Shown here in pieces: positions 1 through 4,680 of a stretch of 10,849 nucleotides of DNA. Both the position numbers and the translations under genes were made by a program. Position 1 is the stretch's first letter; the number at the start of each line of letters is the position of its first letter. Under the pieces are notes generated by a model. The model was not told the DNA's origin. It saw only the letters and a list, made by a program, of their open reading frames with translations, and searched no databases. Origin of the DNA: Clostridia bacterium (GTDB lineage: Bacteria > Bacillota > Clostridia > TANB77 > UBA1234); the NCBI GenBank assembly GCA_900753135.1, contig CAADXZ010000177.1, forward strand, positions 1-10,849, read 5' to 3'.

Positions 1-11
1 CTTTCGTCCCT

Positions 12-46
12 CGAGAGTTTTCGACCGAAAGGAAGAAAATCTCTCG
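12..46 (+). other. Hairpin with GNRA tetraloop near left edge, unassigned
   Basis: Positions 12-22 (CGAGAGTTTTC) pair with 35-46 (GAAAATCTCTCG) with a single bulged T at 40. Inside the loop, CC-GAAA-GG (25-32) forms a short GNRA-capped stem when read on the plus strand. A run of seven T follows at 59-65. It could be the 3' end of a structured RNA or terminator belonging to something left of the window. I could not match it to a named riboswitch or small RNA, and the window cuts off the 5' side. Confidence 0.35.
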
Positions 47-59
47 CATAAATTAAAGT

Positions 60-132
60 TTTTTTGTGTAATAGGAAAGAAAATTATTACATAAAAGGTT
101 GCAAATCTGTTACTTTCCTATTACACAAAAAA
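60..132. repeat. 73-bp element with perfect 20-bp inverted repeats
   Basis: Bases 60-79 are the exact reverse complement of 113-132, separated by a 33-base spacer (80-112). The outer ends are T6/A6 tracts, followed inward by GTGTAATAGGAAAG. Neither strand gives a normal intrinsic terminator, because the bases after the hairpin are not a clean U-run in the transcript sense. It carries no ORF. Its last six bases are shared with the adjacent terminator stem. Possibilities are a miniature mobile element, a protein-binding palindrome or a long mRNA 3' hairpin. No target-site duplication is evident. Confidence 0.6.
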
Positions 133-162
133 CCGTTTCTCATAAATTAGAAACGGTTTTTT
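127..162 (-). terminator. Rho-independent terminator after the GGGtGRT gene
   Basis: Bases 127-140 (A6CCGTTTCT) pair with 149-162 (AGAAACGGT6) over 14 bp around an 8-base loop (141-148). In the minus-strand transcript the stem is followed by a T6 tract, so it should end the operon that stops at 176. T-runs flank it on both sides, so it could also stop plus-strand transcription. Confidence 0.85.
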
Positions 163-175
163 TATATCTTATAAT

Positions 176-1174
176 CTATTTCATAGCCTCTTCTACCGCA
201 ACAGCTACTGCAACTGTAGCACCAACCATAGGGTTGTTACCCATACCAATTAGCCCCATCATTTCAACGTGAGCAGGTACAGAAGATGAACCTGCGAATT
301 GTGCATCCGAATGCATTCTTCCCATTGTATCTGTCATACCATAAGAAGCAGGTCCTGCAGCCATATTATCTGGATGTAATGTTCTACCTGTTCCACCACC
401 TGAAGCAACTGAGAAATATTTCTTTCCAAGTTCAATACATTCTTTCTTATATGTTCCTGCAACTGGATGTTGGAATCTTGTTGGGTTCGTTGAGTTACCA
501 GTAATTGATACATCAACGCCCTCTAAGTGCATTATTGCAACACCTTCTCTAACATCATTTGCACCATAACATCTAACAGCAGCTCTTTCACCTTTTGAAT
601 ATGCAATCTCTTCGATAACATTAACTTTACCAGTAAAGAAATCGAAATCTGTTTTAACATAAGTGAAACCATTAATTCTTGAAATGATTTGTGCAGCATC
701 TTTACCTAAACCATTTAATATAACTCTTAGTGGCTCTTTTCTAACTTTGTTTGCTGATTTTGCAATACCAATAGCACCTTCAGCAGCAGCAAAGCTTTCA
801 TGACCAGCTAAGAAGGCAAAACATTTTGTATCTTCAGATAATAGCATTGATGCTAAGTTACCATGACCTAAACCAACTTTTCTATCATCAGCAACACTTC
901 CAGGAATACAGAATGATTGTAAACCTTCACCAATTGCTTTAGCAGCATCTGCAGCCTTTGTGCAACCCTTTTTAATTGCTATTGCAGCACCAACTGTATA
1001 TGCCCAACAGGCGTTTTCAAAGCAAATTGGTTGAATACCTTTAACTATATCGTAAGGGCTAAAACCTTTTCCCTCACAGATAGCTTTAGCTTCATCTAAG
1101 TCTTTAATACCATATTTGTTAAGTACTGGTATTATTTGATCTATTCTTCTTTCATAACTTTCAAATAAACTCAT
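176..1174 (-). CDS. GGGtGRT family protein
   Basis: I recognise this as the GGGtGRT protein, a conserved family of unsettled function named for the motif GGGTGRT, seen here at about residues 259-265 of 332. The rest is soluble and rich in Gly/Ala, with several conserved-looking Cys and His positions and an Ala-Val repeat near the C-terminus. Length fits what I recall of the family. I chose ATG 1174 (MSLFESYERR) over the in-frame ATG at 1183. The AGAAGGG ribosome site at 1185-1191 sits 10 bases from 1174 but only one base from 1183. It lies 38 bases downstream of the NifU-like scaffold gene and is probably co-transcribed with it. That pairing recurs in anaerobes and suggests a role in iron-sulfur or redox metabolism, but this is inference. 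The stop is TAG at 176-178, followed by a terminator. Confidence 0.9.
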   Translation of the reverse strand: MSLFESYERRIDQIIPVLNKYGIKDLDEAKAICEGKGFSPYDIVKGIQPICFENACWAYTVGAAIAIKKGCTKAADAAKAIGEGLQSFCIPGSVADDRKVGLGHGNLASMLLSEDTKCFAFLAGHESFAAAEGAIGIAKSANKVRKEPLRVILNGLGKDAAQIISRINGFTYVKTDFDFFTGKVNVIEEIAYSKGERAAVRCYGANDVREGVAIMHLEGVDVSITGNSTNPTRFQHPVAGTYKKECIELGKKYFSVASGGGTGRTLHPDNMAAGPASYGMTDTMGRMHSDAQFAGSSSVPAHVEMMGLIGMGNNPMVGATVAVAVAVEEAMK

Positions 1175-1212
1175 TATATTCATTCCCTTCTATTTTAATT
1201 TAAATATCTATA

Positions 1213-1905
1213 CTATTCAGCTCTAGGATCAATCTTCTTAACAGCTTCATCAAATCTACCATATTGACCACTTGCTTTTTCAATTGCTTCTTTTGGTTCA
1301 ATACCTTTTTTGATATTTTCCATCATTTTTCCTAGGTTAACGTACTTATATCCAATTATTTGGTTATCTGCATCTAAGCCTATTTCAGTTATGTATCCTT
1401 CTGCAAGTTCAAGATATCTAGGTCCTTTCAAGCTTGTGCTGTAAATTGTACCAACTTGGCTTCTATGACCTTTTCCTAAATCTTCAAGACCTGCACCTAT
1501 TGGAAGACCATTTTCAGAGAAAGCAGATTGTGTTCTACCATAAACAATTTGTAAAAATAACTCTCTCATTGCTGTATTTATAGCGTCACAAACTAAGTCT
1601 GTGTTTAATGCTTCTAATATTGTTTTTCCAACTAATATTTCCCCTGCCATAGCTGCTGAGTGTGTCATGCCAGAACAACCAATAGTCTCAATAAGAGCTT
1701 CTTGGATTATTCCCTCTTTAACATTTAATGTTAATTTACAAGCTCCTTGTTGTGGTGCACACCAACCTATACCATGTGTTAAACCTGATATATCTTTAAT
1801 TTCTTTTGATTTCACCCATTTACCTTCTTCTGGTATTGGTGCTGGTCCATGATCAACGCCTTTTGCTACTGGACACATATTTTCAACTTCTTTTGAATAT
1901 ATCAT
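1213..1905 (-). CDS. NifU/IscU-like iron-sulfur cluster assembly scaffold protein
   Basis: This 230-residue protein resembles the NifU/IscU N-terminal scaffold family in the form usually paired with GGGtGRT proteins. Scaffold proteins of this type build Fe-S clusters on conserved cysteines in the cytoplasm. Cysteines are at 11, 49, 56, 77 and 106, including GWCAPQQGAC (47-56) and IGCSGMTH (75-82). I prefer ATG 1905 (MIYSKEVENM). A GAGAAAGGA site at 1915-1923 lies 9 bases upstream of it. The longer readings from ATG 1914 or TTG 1959 would leave that site unspaced or place it inside the coding region. The family start I recall is also MIYSKEVE. The gene is longer than classical IscU (about 130 residues), so its exact biochemical role is less certain than the fold. 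It is first in the operon, under the sigma-A promoter at 1971-1999. Confidence 0.88.
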   Translation of the reverse strand: MIYSKEVENMCPVAKGVDHGPAPIPEEGKWVKSKEIKDISGLTHGIGWCAPQQGACKLTLNVKEGIIQEALIETIGCSGMTHSAAMAGEILVGKTILEALNTDLVCDAINTAMRELFLQIVYGRTQSAFSENGLPIGAGLEDLGKGHRSQVGTIYSTSLKGPRYLELAEGYITEIGLDADNQIIGYKYVNLGKMMENIKKGIEPKEAIEKASGQYGRFDEAVKKIDPRAE

Positions 1906-1970
1906 TCTTTTCATTCCTTTCTCTTTTTTAAATATAAAATAATAATGTTCTTCCTTCAATTGCCATCCTC

Positions 1971-1999
1971 ATTATATATAAAAAAGCATTATATTTCAA
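1971..1999 (-). promoter_or_regulatory. Sigma-A promoter of the scaffold/GGGtGRT operon
   Basis: Read on the minus strand, TTGAAA (1999-1994) is followed after exactly 17 bases by TATAAT (1976-1971). Transcription should start near 1964 and leave a 5' UTR of about 60 bases. The match is nearly perfect, so housekeeping expression is likely. Confidence 0.85.
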
Positions 2000-2016
2000 C
2001 AAATATCTACATTAAT
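1986..2016 (+). promoter_or_regulatory. Possible sporulation (sigma-G-like) promoter for the spoVA operon
   Basis: spoVA operons are known to be transcribed by the forespore factor sigma-G. GCATT (1986-1990) and CATTAAT (2010-2016) loosely resemble sigma-G elements (GNATR and CATNNTA), but the spacing is about 19 bases and both boxes have mismatches. The -35-like box lies inside the divergent sigma-A promoter. No good sigma-A promoter is visible for this operon. Confidence 0.3.
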
Positions 2017-2028
2017 TTTTTGTATATT

Positions 2029-2048
2029 TTTTGAAAATTTGTTCAAAA
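2029..2048. promoter_or_regulatory. Short palindrome upstream of the dodecin/spoVA operon
   Basis: TTTTGAA (2029-2035) and TTCAAAA (2042-2048) are perfect inverted copies separated by six bases. This could be an operator half-site pair or a weak mRNA hairpin just ahead of the ribosome site. In such AT-rich DNA it may be chance. Confidence 0.25.
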
Positions 2049-2073
2049 TATTTATTAATTGGAGGTGTTTTAT

Positions 2074-2292
2074 TTGAGCGTTACAAAAAGTTTAAACATA
2101 CAAGGTATTTCAAATGTATCTTTTGAAGATGCTGTAAAAGTAGCATTTGAAGAAGTTTCTCAAAGTGTAGACCATATTTTTGATATTAAAGTATTGGGAT
2201 TAAACTGCACTATTAGAGACAATAAGATTCATGAATATATAGCAGATACAAAAATATGTTTTAAAGTTGATACAGAAAGGGCGAAAAATTAA
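2074..2292 (+). CDS. Dodecin-family small protein
   Basis: The 72-residue product fits the dodecin fold (beta-alpha-beta-beta, normally a dodecamer that stores flavin). An N-terminal strand is followed by the helix FEDAVKVAFEEVSQSV, then two strands ending in DTKICFKVD. By eye it aligns without gaps to the dodecin core as I remember it. In that alignment the flavin-stacking Trp becomes Asp and the flavin-contacting Gln becomes Ile, so classical flavin binding is doubtful. The start is TTG 2074: GGAGGTG (2061-2067) sits six bases upstream. An in-frame TTG at 2059 overlaps that ribosome site and is rejected. The stop TAA shares its last A with the ATG of spoVAC, so the two are translationally coupled, which suggests a sporulation-linked role. 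That role is inference. Confidence 0.8.
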   Translation: MSVTKSLNIQGISNVSFEDAVKVAFEEVSQSVDHIFDIKVLGLNCTIRDNKIHEYIADTKICFKVDTERAKN

Positions 2293-2738
2293 TGAAACCT
2301 ATCGAAACAAAAAAAGACTATCAAGCTTATGTTGATGCAAAAACTCCTAACTCTCCAATATGGATTAATATCGTAAAAGCGTTTTTGGTTGGTGGCATAA
2401 TATGCTTGATTGGACAATTTATATCAGATTTTTGGGCAAGTAAAGGTCTTGACCAAGATGCTGTATCATCTGCAACAAGTATTTCTCTTATATTCATTGG
2501 AATATTTTTAACTGCAATAAATGTTTACAATAAAATTGGTAAATTTGCAGGCGCTGGTTCAATAGTCCCTATAACAGGTTTTGCAAATTCAATATCTTCA
2601 CCTGCAATTGAATTTAAAAGTGAAGGTTTGGTTCTTGGCGTTGGTGCAAAACTATTTCAAATAGCAGGGCCCGTTTTAGTGTATGGAATAAGCACATCAA
2701 TAGCAATAGGTCTTTTATATTATATTTTTGGAAAGTAA
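2292..2738 (+). CDS. spoVAC: Stage V sporulation protein AC (SpoVAC)
   Basis: This 148-residue membrane protein is the SpoVAC subunit of the SpoVA system in the spore inner membrane. SpoVA takes up Ca-dipicolinic acid during sporulation and releases it at germination; SpoVAC has been described as a mechanosensitive channel component. Hydrophobic segments lie at roughly residues 27-47, 62-80 and 120-146. The family block KIGKFAGAGSIVPITGFANS is present, followed by SPAIEFKSEG and VLGVGAKLFQIAGP. The related SpoVAEb has the same fold, but the N-terminal region and the position directly before spoVAD favour SpoVAC. ATG 2292 overlaps the dodecin stop by one base. The gap to spoVAD is 11 bases and contains its AAGGAGG ribosome site. 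Confidence 0.95.
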   Translation: MKPIETKKDYQAYVDAKTPNSPIWINIVKAFLVGGIICLIGQFISDFWASKGLDQDAVSSATSISLIFIGIFLTAINVYNKIGKFAGAGSIVPITGFANSISSPAIEFKSEGLVLGVGAKLFQIAGPVLVYGISTSIAIGLLYYIFGK

Positions 2739-2749
2739 GGAGGAAGAAC

Positions 2750-3760
2750 ATGGCAGATAAAAAAATCGGAATGCAAACTGTAAAATTAGCAAACCCACCA
2801 ACTATTTCCTCAACTTATTCTATAGTAGGTCCTAAAGAAGGTGAAGGTCCATTAGGAAAATACTTTGATATAATAGTCGAAGATGAATTCTGGGGAGAAA
2901 AAACATGGGAAAAAACAGAGTCAAAAATAGTAAAAGAATGTGTTGGAGGCTGTCTTGGGAAAGAAAAAGTAAGTAATAGCGATGTTGATTACCTGCTATC
3001 TGGCGATTTACTAAATCAATGTGTATCATCATCATTTGGTATAAGAGAACGTGAAATACCATACTTTGGGCTTTTTGGTGCATGTTCAACGTTTTGTGAA
3101 AGTTTAAGTCTTGGTGCTATGTTAATAGATGGTGGAATGGCAGATAAAGTGGTTTGCTCTACTTCAAGTCACTTTTGTAGTGCAGAAAAACAATTTAGAT
3201 TTCCACTAGAATTAGGAACGCAACGTCCACCTTCTGCACAATGGACTGTAACAGGTTCAGGAACAGCCTTTTTAAACTCAAATGGTGAAGGGCCTAAAAT
3301 AACCTATATAACAACAGGAAAAATTGTGGATATGGGAATCAAGGATGCTAACAATATGGGAGCTGCAATGGCACCAGCTGCAGCGGATACTTTATATACG
3401 CACTTTAAAGATACAAAACGAGCACCAAGTTATTATGATATTATACTAACTGGAGATTTAGGCTTTATAGGAAGAGATATTTGTTTAGATTTAATGACAT
3501 CACGCGGATATGATATGAAAAATTATTATAATGATTGTGGATGTTTAATATTTGACAAAGAAAAACAAGATGTACATTCTGGTGGAAGTGGTTGTGGTTG
3601 CTGTGCAACAACATTCTGTGGATATGTATACAATCAATTAAAAGCAAAGAAATTCAAAAAAGTATTATTGTGTGCAACAGGAGCTTTAATGAGTCCAACA
3701 ACAGCCCAACAAAATGAAAGTATTCTTGGTATTGCACATGCTGTAAGTATAGAAATATAA
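2750..3760 (+). CDS. spoVAD: Stage V sporulation protein AD (SpoVAD)
   Basis: SpoVAD is the soluble, thiolase-fold component of the SpoVA complex at the spore inner membrane, and the B. subtilis protein binds dipicolinic acid directly. At 336 residues this copy is full length (about 338 in B. subtilis). The thiolase-like nucleophile region FGACSTFCES is at about 109-118, with Cys112 at the position equivalent to the thiolase cysteine. A GTAFLNSNGEGPKI block sits near 171-184, and a cysteine-rich GCGCC lies at 281-285. A strong AAGGAGGA site precedes ATG 2750. It follows spoVAC closely, as in other spore formers. The expected next gene, spoVAE, does not follow. The region after the stop holds the upp leader instead. 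Confidence 0.96.
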   Translation: MADKKIGMQTVKLANPPTISSTYSIVGPKEGEGPLGKYFDIIVEDEFWGEKTWEKTESKIVKECVGGCLGKEKVSNSDVDYLLSGDLLNQCVSSSFGIREREIPYFGLFGACSTFCESLSLGAMLIDGGMADKVVCSTSSHFCSAEKQFRFPLELGTQRPPSAQWTVTGSGTAFLNSNGEGPKITYITTGKIVDMGIKDANNMGAAMAPAAADTLYTHFKDTKRAPSYYDIILTGDLGFIGRDICLDLMTSRGYDMKNYYNDCGCLIFDKEKQDVHSGGSGCGCCATTFCGYVYNQLKAKKFKKVLLCATGALMSPTTAQQNESILGIAHAVSIEI

Positions 3761-3768
3761 AATTTTTC

Positions 3769-3797
3769 TTGCATATTTTACCTTCAAAGATTATACT
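3769..3797 (+). promoter_or_regulatory. Sigma-A promoter of the upp leader
   Basis: TTGCAT (3769-3774) and TATACT (3792-3797) are separated by exactly 17 bases. The predicted start is near 3804, about 150 bases before upp and only about 13 bases before the Shine-Dalgarno of the small leader ORF. upp therefore probably has its own promoter with a long leader, apart from any read-through from spoVAD. Confidence 0.7.
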
Positions 3798-3822
3798 CTA
3801 TATAAAGAGTTTCTTTGGAGGT
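3780..3822 (+). promoter_or_regulatory. Hairpin masking the leader-ORF ribosome site in read-through RNA
   Basis: Bases 3781-3790 (CCTTCAAAGA) pair with 3812-3821 (TCTTTGGAGG) over 10 bp with one G-U. An A-T pair extends the stem at 3780/3822, and an inner 5-bp stem joins 3795-3799 with 3806-3810. The right arm contains the GGAGG of the small ORF at 3827. Only a transcript arriving from spoVAD contains the left arm. RNA begun near 3804 lacks it and would leave the ribosome site free. Confidence 0.5.
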
Positions 3823-3826
3823 AGTG

Positions 3827-3892
3827 ATGAATAAGCTTATTATTTATCTAAAATTAATATGCTTTAGTGATGAGAATAAAACAATCATTTGA
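3827..3892 (+). CDS. Candidate 21-residue leader peptide ahead of upp
   Basis: This ATG-started ORF of 21 codons ends in TGA at 3890-3892. GGAGGT at 3817-3822 lies four bases upstream, a strong ribosome site. The peptide is MNKLIIYLKLICFSDENKTI plus a final Ile; I recognise no homologue. A pyrimidine-rich, U-rich stretch (3836-3849) lies in its first half, and its last codons form the left arm of the terminator at 3871-3916. With the promoter before it and upp after it, the order matches leader-peptide attenuators such as E. coli pyrBI. A ribosome reaching the stop codon would cover the left arm and prevent termination. A function in the peptide itself is not required. It could still be a chance ORF. 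Confidence 0.5.
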   Translation: MNKLIIYLKLICFSDENKTII

Positions 3893-3916
3893 TTTGTTTT
3901 TATTCTCATTTTTTTT
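3871..3916 (+). terminator. Terminator or attenuator between spoVAD and upp
   Basis: Bases 3871-3884 (TGAGAATAAAACAA) pair with 3894-3908 with one bulged T (3897), giving a 14-bp stem followed by eight T (3909-3916). This is a strong intrinsic terminator. It lies downstream of the promoter at 3769-3797, so it acts inside the upp leader as well as on read-through from spoVAD. The stop codon of the small ORF lies in its loop. Confidence 0.88.
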
Positions 3917-3953
3917 GCTTTCAAGTTAACTCAAAATTTCAAGGAGGTATTTT

Positions 3954-4580
3954 ATGGAACCAATTATATTAAATCACCCACTTGTTGAACACAAACTCAC
4001 AATATTGAGAAACAAAAACACAGGAACGAAAGAATTTAGAGAAATTGCAACTGAACTTGCTATGATTCTATGTTATGAAGCAATGAAAGATGCAAAACTT
4101 GAAAAAGTCGAAATTGAAACTCCAATTACTAAAACCGTTTCAGGTAAATTAAACGAAGATGATTATGCATTCATTCCAATATTAAGAGCTGGTATAATCA
4201 TGGTAGACGGTGTTTTAAGAGTAATTCCAAATGCAAAAATAGGACATATTGGCTTGTATAGAAACGAAGAAACATTAAAGCCAGTTAAATACTATTACAA
4301 AGTTCCAAAAGATATAAAAAACAGAACCGTACTTTTACTTGACCCAATGCTAGCAACTGGTGGAAGTGCAGTTGATGCAATCAGTATGATAAAAGAAGAA
4401 GGTGTAAATAAAATTAAATTTTTATCAATAATAGCTGCACCAGAGGGATTAAAAAGAGTGCAACAAGAACATCCAGATGTTCAGATATATACAACATCTG
4501 TTGATGACCATTTAAACGAAAATGGTTATATTGTGCCTGGTTTGGGAGATGCTGGAGATAGAATATTTGGAACAAAATAA
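3954..4580 (+). CDS. upp: Uracil phosphoribosyltransferase
   Basis: Upp joins uracil and PRPP to give UMP and pyrophosphate in the cytoplasm, the main pyrimidine-base salvage step. The 208 residues match the family length. The PRPP loop DPMLATGGSA is at 130-139. The uracil-binding C-terminal block GYIVPGLGDAGDR is at 191-203 and the family ending FGTK is present. FIPILRAGI (73-81) is also typical. AAGGAGGT is placed five bases before ATG 3954. It is monocistronic, bounded by the attenuator-like hairpin upstream and the bidirectional terminator at 4631-4673. Regulation by the leader is likely but inferred. I do not see a PyrR-type binding loop in the leader. Confidence 0.97.
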   Translation: MEPIILNHPLVEHKLTILRNKNTGTKEFREIATELAMILCYEAMKDAKLEKVEIETPITKTVSGKLNEDDYAFIPILRAGIIMVDGVLRVIPNAKIGHIGLYRNEETLKPVKYYYKVPKDIKNRTVLLLDPMLATGGSAVDAISMIKEEGVNKIKFLSIIAAPEGLKRVQQEHPDVQIYTTSVDDHLNENGYIVPGLGDAGDRIFGTK

Positions 4581-4630
4581 TAAACTAATTCTTGTAATGC
4601 ATAATATAAATAGCATATTTAACTAAAATA

Positions 4631-4673
4631 AAAGAGAAGTAGAAAATTAGAAAACTTTCTACTCCTCTTTTTT
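4631..4673. terminator. Bidirectional terminator between upp and the convergent repeat-protein gene
   Basis: AAAGAG (4631-4636) and AGTAGAAA (4638-4645) pair with TTTCTACT (4656-4663) and CTCTTT (4665-4670), with one A-C mismatch. A T6 run (4668-4673) follows on the plus strand, and on the minus strand the stem is followed by TTTTATTTTAG. It ends both upp and the minus-strand gene that stops at 4681. Confidence 0.85.
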
Positions 4674-4680
4674 ATGTTAT

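Noticed and set aside
286..504. Plus-strand ORF opposite the GGGtGRT gene, and similar antisense ORFs at 1601-1852, 2832-3089, 3465-3647 and 10267-10584
   Set aside because: They lie wholly inside well-supported genes on the other strand and show no ribosome site or recognisable domain.
1906..1959. N-terminal extension of the scaffold protein from TTG 1959
   Set aside because: It would encode the ribosome site as protein, and the family start at ATG 1905 is well spaced from GAGAAAGGA.
2031..2058. Sigma-A promoter (TTGAAA with TATTAA) immediately before the dodecin-like gene
   Set aside because: The implied transcription start would fall on or after the ribosome binding site at 2061-2067.
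3761..3953. A frameshifted or decayed spoVAE
   Set aside because: At 193 bases the gap is too short, and the translated frames lack SpoVAE-like hydrophobic segments. The space is filled by promoter, leader ORF and terminator.
3804..3953. PyrR-binding loop or known riboswitch in the upp leader
   Set aside because: I could not find the conserved PyrR anti-antiterminator loop or any riboswitch core that I recognise.
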